This document shows, piece after piece, positions 34,340 to 42,945 of a stretch of 64,000 nt of DNA (the stretch's first letter is position 1; each line of letters opens with the position of its first letter). The notes under the pieces were generated by a model. That model was not told the origin of the DNA. It saw nothing but the letters and a program-made list of their open reading frames with translations, and did not search any database. Both the position numbers and the translations under genes were made by a program. Source of the stretch: DASVNK01 sp036383895 (lineage in GTDB: Bacteria > Verrucomicrobiota > Verrucomicrobiia > Limisphaerales > SXQI01); contig DASVNK010000030.1 in the NCBI GenBank assembly GCA_036383895.1, forward strand, positions 62,001-126,000. Direction: 5' to 3'.

Positions 34340-36562
34340 GTGGATTCAGATTCTCAGATCCCGCAGCAAGGCCCCGCACTCGGTGTCGGCGACGTCTTGT
34401 ACATTCTCTTCCGCCACAAGTGGAAAATCCTTTTCTTCACGCTGCTTGGAGTGGGCGCAGCAGTAGGGGTCTGGTTCTTGAAGAAGCCGGTTTACGAGTC
34501 GCATGCGAAGATCTGGATTCGCTATGTTGCGGAACGCCGCGGCGTAAACGCCACGGGAGGAGAAGCCGATGTCGTGCGCGAGCCAGAAGTGCGAGGATTG
34601 GCGGTTGTGAATTCGGAAGTCGAGATTCTTACGAGCGTCGATTCGGTGCTTGCCGCCGTGCGCGCGCTCGGCGGGGGCCGCGTTTTGCAAGCGTATGGTG
34701 GGGGCACGAACGAACATCAAGCTGCCGGGGCTTTGCTGGGCCGGCTAAAGACAATTGTTGGAAGTTCGGGTGTCGTGACAATCGAACTGGGTCATCCTGA
34801 TCCTGAGATCGCCCGAGAAGCATTGACCGAAATCATTTCGGCGTATCGTAAAACGCACCTAAAAATCCATCGCAGCAGCGAAGCATATGACGATCTGCAA
34901 GCAGAAGCGGACCGGATTCGCGCCAGCCTGGCTCGAACCGAGGATCAACTTCGGAGTGTAAAGAGCGAAGTCAACGTAATCTCCTTGGACGATACTAAAC
35001 AGGAATTGTCCGCTGAAATGGCGACCTTGCGCTCCTCCATCTTTGGCGCAGAAGCAGAATTGGCTGAACGGCAGGCTCATCTCGATGTTGCGGAAAAGAT
35101 CTCCGGCCTCGTTCAGGCGCCGATTCCGTCCAACGGCGTGGCAGAAACGAGCGCCGAAACAAATCATCCCCCGGAGAAGATTGAAAGTTATCGCGCGTTA
35201 TCGAGTCGCCTGGTTGTGCTGCAGAAACGCGCGGAAGAGCTAACTTTGGGTGGGTTTTCTGAGACAAGTCGTCCAGTGCAGCAGCTGAAACAGCAGACCG
35301 CGGAAATCGAAAAGGCAATCGCCGACTTGGGAATAGATCCCGCTCGCATAGGCCGTATACCTCAAGGGCCTACTGTCGCCGGCCGTAATGAGGAAGGACG
35401 GAACGAACTCGATACATTGCGATACGATGTACTCGGATTGCAGGCTCGCATTGGCGAGCTGACGAAACAACGGCAGGAACTCTTATCCCACCTCAAAAAA
35501 ATCGAAGAGAAGGAAGATACAATTCGCCAGCTCGAGCGGAAGCGTGCTGCGGAGGACGACAAATTGCGTAAGTTCGAGTCTAATATCGACAAGGCGCGGG
35601 TGGACCAGGCAATCGATTCCAGCAAGCTTACAAATATCACCGTCGTTCAAGAGGCGACTCCCGCGGGCCGAAACATGATGAAGCTTTACAAGATGATGGG
35701 TATGGCGCTTTTCGGGATGGTCGGCGCCGGGATTGCTCTTGGCTTCGTAATCGATATGTTTCTGGACGGATCGTTGAAGCGAACCAAGGATGTTGAGCAA
35801 AAGGCCCGCGTTCCAGTTTTTGTAACGATTCCTCAATTCGGGGTGAACGGCCGCCCGCGTCTGGGATTTTCGCGGAAGGCATTAAAAAACGGTGCTGCTG
35901 AAGACACCACAGGTTTGGTCCGGCACGGTGAAATTGTTCCTTGGGATCCCAGCGATCCAATGTTCGAATATTATGAAGCGCTGCGCGATCGCGTGGTGAT
36001 GTCCTATGAAGGAGATCCTCGGAAGCCAAAGATTGTGGCAGTAACGAGTTGCAATCGCGGTGCTGGCACTTCACGGATCGCTACTGGGCTTGCGGCCGCA
36101 CTCTCGCGCGATGTCCAGAGGAGCGTCTTGTATATCGGATTGGAGAAAAACAAAGTAGCGATCAGCGCGTTCTCGCATGGGCGTCCCGCCAGTAATTTCG
36201 CCGAAGGACCGACCGATGACAATTCAGCTCCGCTCGGGTCTGAACTTGTCGCTCTATCCCATTTTCCCAACAAACCGGATGGCGCAAGTATCGTGCAGAC
36301 GTTTTCAGACATGATGCCGAAGCTGCGGACCAGCGATTACGACTACGTCATTTTCGATCTTCCGCCCGTGTCGGAAACGACCGGATCATTGCGGCTCGCC
36401 AGCCAAATTGAGCGCACCCTTTTGGTCGTCGAATCCGAGGAGACTTCCAAAGCCAAGGTTGATCGGGTTCGAGATTTACTAACAGGAACAGGAACACAGC
36501 TATACGCAGTCTTGAATAAGACACGAACCTACGGTCCTCAATTTTTGGCGAATGGTTCGTAA
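34340..36562 (+). CDS. Wzz/GumC polysaccharide co-polymerase fused to degenerate tyrosine-kinase domain
   Basis: 740 aa from GTG 34340 preceded by AAGAGAAAG. A Wzz domain with TM1 (residues about 29-48), a long periplasmic coiled-coil (about 180-430) and TM2 (about 455-475), followed by a cytoplasmic BY-kinase/MinD-like domain (560-730). The kinase Walker A should read GxGKS/T; here it is GAGTS (574-578), so the lysine is missing. The Walker A' aspartate pair (normally LxIDxD) is replaced by LYIGLE (597-602). Walker B is present (FDLPPV, Asp673). No C-terminal tyrosine cluster is seen; the tail is TRTYGPQFLANGS. It most likely sets chain length with a kinase-dead fold that serves as a scaffold. 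Confidence 0.88.
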   Translation: MDSDSQIPQQGPALGVGDVLYILFRHKWKILFFTLLGVGAAVGVWFLKKPVYESHAKIWIRYVAERRGVNATGGEADVVREPEVRGLAVVNSEVEILTSVDSVLAAVRALGGGRVLQAYGGGTNEHQAAGALLGRLKTIVGSSGVVTIELGHPDPEIAREALTEIISAYRKTHLKIHRSSEAYDDLQAEADRIRASLARTEDQLRSVKSEVNVISLDDTKQELSAEMATLRSSIFGAEAELAERQAHLDVAEKISGLVQAPIPSNGVAETSAETNHPPEKIESYRALSSRLVVLQKRAEELTLGGFSETSRPVQQLKQQTAEIEKAIADLGIDPARIGRIPQGPTVAGRNEEGRNELDTLRYDVLGLQARIGELTKQRQELLSHLKKIEEKEDTIRQLERKRAAEDDKLRKFESNIDKARVDQAIDSSKLTNITVVQEATPAGRNMMKLYKMMGMALFGMVGAGIALGFVIDMFLDGSLKRTKDVEQKARVPVFVTIPQFGVNGRPRLGFSRKALKNGAAEDTTGLVRHGEIVPWDPSDPMFEYYEALRDRVVMSYEGDPRKPKIVAVTSCNRGAGTSRIATGLAAALSRDVQRSVLYIGLEKNKVAISAFSHGRPASNFAEGPTDDNSAPLGSELVALSHFPNKPDGASIVQTFSDMMPKLRTSDYDYVIFDLPPVSETTGSLRLASQIERTLLVVESEETSKAKVDRVRDLLTGTGTQLYAVLNKTRTYGPQFLANGS

Positions 36563-36682
36563 GTGATGATTCAAGGCGGCGGGAATATAGACCTGTAACT
36601 AGCACCACGAATTTTGCCGTGGGTCCAGAGAACACGGCCTTACCGCCCTCGATTCCTTGAGATGCAGGCATAATCAGCAGGA

Positions 36683-37810
36683 TTGCTCGAAAATGGTCTC
36701 CCTCGGCCATTCTTATTCCGCGCGACCCGAAGTTTGAGTCTCCTTCGTGACTTTTATTATGACGTTAAACCGTTCCTCCCGCTTCGCTTGCGGATGGCGG
36801 TACGTCGCGCAATTGCAAAAAGGCAATTGCAGCGTTCTCGGGACCATTGGCCAATCTTACCCGCTGCTGGAACGCCTCCAAAAAATTGGTGTGGCTGGCC
36901 GGGCGGAAAAAAATTTGCGTTTGTTCTCACGCACGATGTCGAAAGTCAGCGTGGGCTTGACCATTGCCAATCGTTGCTCGTCCTCGAACGTGAACTCGGG
37001 TTCCGATCATCGTTCAATTTCATTCCCGAAGGACCCTACCAGGTCAGTCAGCCGCTCATCGACCGCATCAAAAGCGAAGGATTCGAGGTCGGCGTGCATG
37101 ACCTACATCACAACGGCAAACTTTATCGCAACAAAAAACGATTCGATGCCGCTGCACCGCGCATTAACAAATATCTACGCGAATGGGGTGCCGTCGGTTT
37201 CCGCTCCGGATTCATGCACCGCAATCTCGATTGGTTGCACGCCCTGGACATCGCCTATGACATGTCCACCTTCGACACTGACCCTTTCGAACCTCAGCCC
37301 GAAGGCGCCCACACCATTTTTCCGTTTTGGGTCCCCGAGCCCGGCTCAACTCAGCGCTCAACGCCAACGACTCAGCACTCAGGACTCAGGACTCAGAACT
37401 CAGATCCCGCTCATCACTCGGTATCAACGCCCAACTCGGTCCCTGAAGCACTTCGGACTTCGAACTTCGAACCTCGAACTTCCGGATCGGGCTACGCCGA
37501 ACTCCCCTACACCCTCCCGCAGGATTCAACTCTCTTCCTCCTCCTGCGCGAGAACGACATCTCGATCTGGAAGAAGAAGATCGATTGGATTGCCGAACGC
37601 GGCGGCATGGCGCTGATCAATGTTCACCCTGATTATCTGCATTTTCCTGTTGGAACCAACGGACCGGCCACCTTTTCCGTCGAGAAATACAAACAACTCC
37701 TTGAATATGTGCGCGGTAAGTATGATGGTGCGGTCGCTTACATGCTTCCTCGAGAAGTCGCATCTTTAGTTCGCCCACAACCTGTTGCGGGGCCCGCTCT
37801 CTCCCTCTGA
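36683..37810 (+). CDS. Polysaccharide deacetylase family protein with heptamer-repeat insert
   Basis: 375 aa if read from TTG 36683; TTG 36734 is an alternative, and ATG 36794 would remove the conserved YYDVKPFLPLRLRMAVRR stretch. FAFVLTHDVESQRGLD carries the metal Asp-Asp-like pair (HDVE), SSFNFIPEGPY and VGVHDLHHNGKLY with His-x-x-x-His follow, and MALINVHPDYLHF closes the NodB-like barrel. This type often accompanies FemAB-like and Wzz genes. An insert of about 50 residues (220-269) of low-complexity Ser/Thr/Pro/Gln is encoded by two tandem heptanucleotide arrays (37351-37406, 37448-37482) that keep the frame. N-deacetylation of the polymer or lipid-linked intermediate is inferred. Confidence 0.82.
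   Translation: MLENGLPRPFLFRATRSLSLLRDFYYDVKPFLPLRLRMAVRRAIAKRQLQRSRDHWPILPAAGTPPKNWCGWPGGKKFAFVLTHDVESQRGLDHCQSLLVLERELGFRSSFNFIPEGPYQVSQPLIDRIKSEGFEVGVHDLHHNGKLYRNKKRFDAAAPRINKYLREWGAVGFRSGFMHRNLDWLHALDIAYDMSTFDTDPFEPQPEGAHTIFPFWVPEPGSTQRSTPTTQHSGLRTQNSDPAHHSVSTPNSVPEALRTSNFEPRTSGSGYAELPYTLPQDSTLFLLLRENDISIWKKKIDWIAERGGMALINVHPDYLHFPVGTNGPATFSVEKYKQLLEYVRGKYDGAVAYMLPREVASLVRPQPVAGPALSL
37351..37482 (+). repeat. Two tandem heptanucleotide repeat arrays inside the deacetylase gene
   Basis: Array one has about eight units of type TCAGNAC (TCAGCAC, TCAGGAC, TCAGGAC, TCAGAAC, TCAGATC and three looser ones before them) at 37351-37406. Array two has five units of type GAACTTC (GCACTTC, GGACTTC, GAACTTC, GAACCTC, GAACTTC) at 37448-37482. 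Seven-base units do not keep a constant codon frame, so each unit is translated differently. Confidence 0.8.
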
Positions 37811-37834
37811 CCGCCTGAATTTCCTGTTTTGTTG

Positions 37835-38944
37835 ATGAGCCGCCAAACCGCATCTGAACTCCCGTTCACCGACGCCGCGAAAGCCGTCGAGACTTCCGTC
37901 CGGCAAAAAATCTGGATCGATCTCGACAACACGCCGCACGTCCCCTTCTTCAAGCCCATCATTCGCGAACTCGAAAAGAACGGCTTCAGCGTTTTTCTCA
38001 CCGCGCGTGACGCCTTCCAGGTGTGTGAATTGGCCGATAAATCCTGCCTCAAATACGCCAAGGTCGGCAGACACTACGGCAAGAACAGCGTCATGAAAGT
38101 GACCGGTCTGCTCTGGCGCAGTCTGCAACTCCTACCCACCGTCCTGCGCGAAAAACCGGTCATCGCCGTCTCCCATGGCGCTCGTTCCCAAATCTTTCTC
38201 GCGAACCTCCTCCGTATCCCCACCGTTCTGATCATGGACTACGAGCACGCCAAAACTCCGCCCATGGTCCGGCCGAAGTGGGAGATCATTCCTGAAGCGA
38301 TCGATGCGAAGTCGCTCTACGTCCCCGCCGAACGCGTTCGCAAATACTCCGGAATTAAGGAAGATGTCTACGCCGCCGAATTCCAGCCCACCCCCGGTTT
38401 CGCCGAATCGCTTGGCCTCTCTCCAGACGCTATCATCGTCACCGTCCGCCCGCCCGCCACCGAAGCGCATTATCATAATCCCGAAAGCGAAGTTCTCTTC
38501 GTGGAGTTCATGAAAATGCTCCACGAAACCCCCGGCACTCAGGCCGTACTTCTCCCGCGCAATAAGAAGCAGGCTAACGAAATCACCGAAGCCCACCCGG
38601 AATGGTTCAAGAACAACAAAGTCATCATTCCGAAAACTGCGGTCGATGGCCTCAACCTGCTTTGGCATTCCGACCTCGTCGTGAGCGGCGGTGGCACCAT
38701 GAATCGCGAAGCTGCCGCGCTCGGCCTTCCCGTCTATAGCATCTTCCGCGGGCCGATCGGCGCGGTCGATACTCGTTTGGCCGCCGAACAACGCCTCCAC
38801 TTGCTCACCTCACCTCAGGAAGTTCGCGAAAAGATCCGCTTCGTTCGGCGCGATAAATCCGCCGCCTCGAAAAGTAGCCAGGCTGCTCTGCGCAACATCA
38901 TCGCCCATCTCCAACAAATCGCCTCGATCGAAACTTCAGCGTAA
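37835..38944 (+). CDS. DUF354 family protein (GT-B-like)
   Basis: 369 aa from ATG 37835 (TTG 37829 is two codons upstream). KIWIDLDNTPHVPFFKPIIR at the start is the DUF354 signature, followed by VSHGARSQIFLANLLRIPTV, MDYEHAKT, and VVSGGGTMNREAAALGLPV, which resembles the donor-binding GGT/E region of UDP-GlcNAc 2-epimerase and MurG-type GT-B proteins. The family is common beside WecB-type epimerases in polysaccharide loci, as here with an epimerase gene 14 bp downstream. Glycosyl transfer is a reasonable guess but not proven for the family. Confidence 0.85.
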   Translation: MSRQTASELPFTDAAKAVETSVRQKIWIDLDNTPHVPFFKPIIRELEKNGFSVFLTARDAFQVCELADKSCLKYAKVGRHYGKNSVMKVTGLLWRSLQLLPTVLREKPVIAVSHGARSQIFLANLLRIPTVLIMDYEHAKTPPMVRPKWEIIPEAIDAKSLYVPAERVRKYSGIKEDVYAAEFQPTPGFAESLGLSPDAIIVTVRPPATEAHYHNPESEVLFVEFMKMLHETPGTQAVLLPRNKKQANEITEAHPEWFKNNKVIIPKTAVDGLNLLWHSDLVVSGGGTMNREAAALGLPVYSIFRGPIGAVDTRLAAEQRLHLLTSPQEVREKIRFVRRDKSAASKSSQAALRNIIAHLQQIASIETSA

Positions 38945-38958
38945 ATCCCTTTATTCGA

Positions 38959-40059
38959 GTGAAGACCAAAATCCTCATCGTAGCCGGCGCACGCCCCAAT
39001 TTCATGAAGATCGCTCCGCTCATCAAAGCGGTCGGTCGTCACAACCAGGCGAACCCCCAAAAGCAGGTCCAGGCCGTCCTCGTTCATACCGGGCAGCATT
39101 ACGACGCCAAAATGTCGGACGTCTTCTTCACCGAACTCGGCATCCCTGCGCCCGACATCAATCTCGCGGTCGGCTCCGGTTCGCACGCCGTTCAAACCGC
39201 GAACATCATGACCGCGTTCGAGCCCGTCTGCCTCCAGGAAAAGCCAGACTGGATCGTCGTTGTCGGCGACGTCAATTCCACCATGGGGTGCACGCTCGTG
39301 GCTTCCAAGCTGGGTATCAAAGTCGCCCATCTCGAAGCCGGCCTCCGCAGCTTCGACCGCACCATGCCCGAGGAAGTCAATCGCCTGGTCACCGATTGTC
39401 TCGCCGACTTGCTTCTCACCCCGTCTGCCGACGGCGATGAAAACCTCCTCCGCGAAGGTGTTCCCGCCTCCAAGATCAAGCTTGTCGGCAATATCATGAT
39501 CGATTCGCTTATCGAAAATCTTCCCCAGGCCCGTTCCAGCACCATCCTCGCCCGGCACGAACTCAAAAAGAAAAACTTCGTCTACGTCACGCTCCATCGC
39601 CCGTCGAACGTCGACGCTCCGGAAAACCTGAACGCGATCATGGAACTGTTCGGCAAACTCGCCGCCCGCATTCCTATCGTCTTCCCGATGCATCCGCGCA
39701 CCCGCAAGATGCTCTCGCAATCCGGCACCACCTTCCACGAACACCCGAACTTCACCATCCTCGAACCCATCGGCTATCACGATTCCCTCTGTCTCACCGA
39801 GAACGCCCGGCTCGTCCTCACCGATTCCGGCGGCCTCCAGGAAGAATCCACTTACTTCCGCACCCCCTGCCTCACTCTTCGCCCGAACACCGAACGCCCC
39901 GTCACCGTCACCCTCGGCAGCAACAAACTCACCACCGTCAAAACCCTCTGGTCCGACCTCGACCAACTCCTCAACGCAGAACCCGTCCGCGGCCAGATCC
40001 CACCCCTCTGGGATGGCAAAACCGCGGAACGAGTGTTGAGCTGTTTGCTGGGTTCCTGA
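38959..40059 (+). CDS. wecB: UDP-N-acetylglucosamine 2-epimerase family (WecB/WbpI type)
   Basis: 366 aa from GTG 38959. VAGARPNFMKIAPLIKAVGR, HTGQHYDAKMSDVFFTELGI, VVVGDVNSTMGC, HLEAGLRSFDRTMPEEVNRL and LVLTDSGGLQEESTYFRTPCL are family hallmarks and the Asp, Glu and His catalytic set appears intact. It inverts C2 of UDP-GlcNAc, or, if it belongs to the WbpI branch, of UDP-2,3-diacetamido-glucuronic acid. The Wbp-type genes in the same operon favour the WbpI role but the branch cannot be decided by eye. It is the last gene of the GC-rich part of the locus. Confidence 0.9.
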   Translation: MKTKILIVAGARPNFMKIAPLIKAVGRHNQANPQKQVQAVLVHTGQHYDAKMSDVFFTELGIPAPDINLAVGSGSHAVQTANIMTAFEPVCLQEKPDWIVVVGDVNSTMGCTLVASKLGIKVAHLEAGLRSFDRTMPEEVNRLVTDCLADLLLTPSADGDENLLREGVPASKIKLVGNIMIDSLIENLPQARSSTILARHELKKKNFVYVTLHRPSNVDAPENLNAIMELFGKLAARIPIVFPMHPRTRKMLSQSGTTFHEHPNFTILEPIGYHDSLCLTENARLVLTDSGGLQEESTYFRTPCLTLRPNTERPVTVTLGSNKLTTVKTLWSDLDQLLNAEPVRGQIPPLWDGKTAERVLSCLLGS

Positions 40060-40085
40060 TTTTAGAGGCGGCAACTGTTATAACG

Positions 40086-41318
40086 GTGGAAAATTTATCG
40101 AAAGTCGTAGAGCAAACGACTGGTCGTTTGCTTGATTACTGTAAATCGAACGATTGGGCGGGTTACGACCCGTACGACGCTCTCAACAGTCGAATTCTCA
40201 GGTCCTCAAAGCTTTATAACCTTAAGCTTGTTCGGCTGATACTGACTCAGGGGCTCAAGCGCAGCCCAATCAATGTTCGTCCACTCCTTCGCGTCCCAAA
40301 GTCACATAACCCGAAAGGAATTGCTCTTTTTCTCTCATCGCTCACGAAACTCTCCTCATTTGGTGCTTTTCAAATTGAACCTTCCGAAGTGGCTCGTCTG
40401 GGTAATTTGTTGCTCGACCTCCGCTCTCCGGGAGAGCCATATTCAACGTGGGGTTACAGCTTCGACTGGCAAACACGGACGGAACTAATACCCAAAGGAT
40501 CGCCCAACATCATATGCACCACTTTTGCCGCGAACGCTCTTCTAGACGCGTATGCAGTTACTCGCGATGAACGGTATTCTTCCAGCGCGTTGAGGGCGGC
40601 TAAGTTTGTTTTCGAGGAACTTTATACAGAGGAACGCGGTGTCGCCTGGTTCAATTATACTCGTCTCGAGAAAACGCAGATTCACAACGCCAACCTGCTC
40701 GGTGCTGCCTTGCTTTGCCGTGTCTCATCTGAGCTCGGTGAATCGGACCTGCTGGAGGCTGCGCTCAAGGCGACGCGTTTCACTGTGGAACGGCAGAATC
40801 CCGACGGCTCTTGGTTCTATGGTGAACGAGAACAACCATCCCAAAAGTGGATAGATAACTTCCATACCGGATTTAACCTTTGCGCGTTGCACAACATCGG
40901 TAAATTCGCTGCCACCAGCGAATTTGAGCCGGCGCTGCAAAGCGGTCTAAGCTATTTTATCGATACCTTCATCGATAAGGACGGGGCACCTAAGTATTTT
41001 CATAACAAGAAGTATCCCATTGATGTCCATAGTGCTGCCCAGACCATCGTCACGTTGGAATTGCTGCAAGCCTATGATCAACGGTGCATCAGTGTTTCAG
41101 ATTCTGTTCTGAAGTGGACGTTGACGAATCTCTGGAACGGAAAAAACTTCTTCTATTACCAGAAGTTTCGCTTCGGCAAAAACAAAGTTCCATATATTCG
41201 GTGGTCACAGGCCTGGATGCTTCTTGCTCTATCGTTCGCGCTCAGGAGACTTGAGGGGAATTTAGGTGGACTGGCTGACCCGCAACACCTGGCAACGGCG
41301 CGTAGCGTTCCATGTTGA
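40086..41318 (+). CDS. (alpha/alpha)6-toroid protein, possible polysaccharide-modifying enzyme
   Basis: 410 aa from GTG 40086. The sequence is helical with repeated patterns (NALLDAYAVTRDERYSSSAL, AALLCRVSSELGESDLLEAAL, FTVERQNPDGSWFYGE, IVTLELLQAYDQRC) typical of a six-hairpin/prenyltransferase-like toroid as in unsaturated glucuronyl hydrolases, GH88/105-like or C5-epimerase folds. Conserved aromatic and acidic residues lie in the inner helices (NPDGSWFYGE, WSQAWMLLALSF), but catalytic residues cannot be named. Similar proteins in other loci are labelled only as hypothetical. It opens the more AT-rich half of the locus and overlaps the next gene by 7 bp. Confidence 0.65.
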   Translation: MENLSKVVEQTTGRLLDYCKSNDWAGYDPYDALNSRILRSSKLYNLKLVRLILTQGLKRSPINVRPLLRVPKSHNPKGIALFLSSLTKLSSFGAFQIEPSEVARLGNLLLDLRSPGEPYSTWGYSFDWQTRTELIPKGSPNIICTTFAANALLDAYAVTRDERYSSSALRAAKFVFEELYTEERGVAWFNYTRLEKTQIHNANLLGAALLCRVSSELGESDLLEAALKATRFTVERQNPDGSWFYGEREQPSQKWIDNFHTGFNLCALHNIGKFAATSEFEPALQSGLSYFIDTFIDKDGAPKYFHNKKYPIDVHSAAQTIVTLELLQAYDQRCISVSDSVLKWTLTNLWNGKNFFYYQKFRFGKNKVPYIRWSQAWMLLALSFALRRLEGNLGGLADPQHLATARSVPC

Positions 41319-42220
41319 AATACGTTTTAATGACTCCTGCAAGGAACGAAGAGGCGTTCATTGAGGAGGTAATCAGATCCGTGGTGTCGCAGTCGCAGAC
41401 TCCGGAGAAATGGATCATTATCAGCGACGGATCTACTGATAGGACGGATGAGATCGTCAAGAAATGGTCCGAGCAGTACCCATGGATTCAGTTATTGCGG
41501 ATGCCGGAACGTCGAGAACGCCACTTTGGCGGCAAAGCGCATGGATTGAATACTGGTTATGCTTTACTGAAAGATGTCCATTTTGACCTCGTCGGGTGCT
41601 TGGATTCCGATCTGACCTTCGATTCGGATTACTTTTCATTCCTTTTGCAGAAATTTTCAGAGAACTCGCGTCTCGGGGTGGCGGGAACTCCATTCATGGA
41701 GAACGGGCGTCTCTTCTATGACTATCGGTACATGAGTTTGGACCACGTATCGGGTGCTTGTCAGGTATTCCGTAGACAATGCTTTGAACAGATTGGCGGA
41801 TTTACACCCGTCAAGGCGGGTGTTGACTTGATCGCCGTTATTTCGGCTCGGATGCACGGCTGGGAAACACGTTCGTTTTTGGAAAAAGTAGCGGTTCACC
41901 ATCGAAAGATGGGCACAGCGAAACATAACCCCTTGTCAGTTAAATTAAATGTCGGCCGACAAGACTATTCGATGGGGGCCGATCCATTTTGGGAGCTGTT
42001 CCGGGGCACGTATCAAATGCTTAAGAAGCCTTATGTAATCGGCGGGCTGATGCTGCTTTGGGGCTATTACACCTCTCTCCTGAAAGGAGATCCGCGTCCG
42101 GTCTCCAGCGCGTTTATCGCGTTTCGTCGTCGTGAGCAGTTGACGCGCCTGCGGCGGCTCGTTCGAAAGCCGTTTGATTTTTTAGCTATTCGGCCAGGTA
42201 AAGGTGCCGTCGAATGCTGA
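41312..42220 (+). CDS. Family 2 glycosyltransferase
   Basis: 302 aa. YVLMTPARNEEAFIEEVIRS start, IIISDGSTDRTDEI, CLDSDLTFDSDY with the DxD metal motif and GGFTPVKAGVDL with GWETRSF are GT-A fold features. A C-terminal hydrophobic stretch (VIGGLMLLWGYYTSLL) suggests a membrane contact. It adds a sugar to the lipid-linked repeat unit. The start overlaps the previous gene by 7 bp and its own end overlaps the next by 7 bp. Confidence 0.9.
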   Translation: MLKYVLMTPARNEEAFIEEVIRSVVSQSQTPEKWIIISDGSTDRTDEIVKKWSEQYPWIQLLRMPERRERHFGGKAHGLNTGYALLKDVHFDLVGCLDSDLTFDSDYFSFLLQKFSENSRLGVAGTPFMENGRLFYDYRYMSLDHVSGACQVFRRQCFEQIGGFTPVKAGVDLIAVISARMHGWETRSFLEKVAVHHRKMGTAKHNPLSVKLNVGRQDYSMGADPFWELFRGTYQMLKKPYVIGGLMLLWGYYTSLLKGDPRPVSSAFIAFRRREQLTRLRRLVRKPFDFLAIRPGKGAVEC

Positions 42221-42945
42221 TCGTGAACGCTGATGATTGGGGTCGATCCCGGGAAGACACTGACGCCGCACTCGCTTGCTTCAGCGCGGAGAGAATCACG
42301 TCGGTTACCGCTATGGTCTTCATGAAAGACTCCACCCGGGCAGCGGAGATTGCTCGCACCCATTCTGTCCCGGTGGGACTTCATCTAAACTTAAGCGAGG
42401 CTTACGACGCCCCAGCTGTTCCTCCGCCCATTGCTTGTTCTCATCAGAAGATAGTAAGGCTGTTTAGCGCGTCTAAGTATTCAATATTGCTTTACTATCC
42501 CTTCCTCCATCGGCGATTGCTTCGCACCATAAACGATCAGATTGCGGAGTTCCGTCGGCTTTACGGAAGGGAACCGACGCATGTAGATGGCCATCAACAT
42601 AAGCATCTGAACTTGAATCTGCTCTTTCGGCCTGTTGTGCCCTCCGGTGCTAAGGTTCGGAGGAGTTTTTCGTTTTTCCCGGGTGAGAAAAGCGCTATTA
42701 ACCGTAGCTACCGACGATTTGTCGATGGCATGCTCGCGCGGAGATACAGGCTTACAGACTATTTTTTTGCACTTTCTCAGTGCATGGATCAGGTGCGACT
42801 CGATCGAGTGTTGACCTTTTCACAAAATGGAAGTGTCGAACTAATGACCCATCCTAGGTTCGCTCTTGAGTTTTCATTTTTGATGAGTGATGGCTATAAG
42901 GAATCCATGGCTCCAGTCAAGAAAGGCAGTTATGAATTGCTCTGA
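42214..42945 (+). CDS. ChbG/HpnK (YdjC-like) carbohydrate deacetylase
   Basis: 243 aa. LIVNADDWGRSREDTDA carries the metal Asp-Asp, VPVGLHLNLSEA and THVDGHQHKHLN supply the His ligands, and VELMTHPRF completes the set. HpnK/ChbG enzymes remove acetyl from N-acetylated sugars or glycolipids. In this locus it would act on an intermediate or the lipid-linked unit. The next gene starts 14 bp before this one ends. Confidence 0.9.
   Translation: MLIVNADDWGRSREDTDAALACFSAERITSVTAMVFMKDSTRAAEIARTHSVPVGLHLNLSEAYDAPAVPPPIACSHQKIVRLFSASKYSILLYYPFLHRRLLRTINDQIAEFRRLYGREPTHVDGHQHKHLNLNLLFRPVVPSGAKVRRSFSFFPGEKSAINRSYRRFVDGMLARRYRLTDYFFALSQCMDQVRLDRVLTFSQNGSVELMTHPRFALEFSFLMSDGYKESMAPVKKGSYELL

Noticed and set aside
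37351..37482. CRISPR array
   Set aside because: Units are seven bases without spacers and the region is coding.
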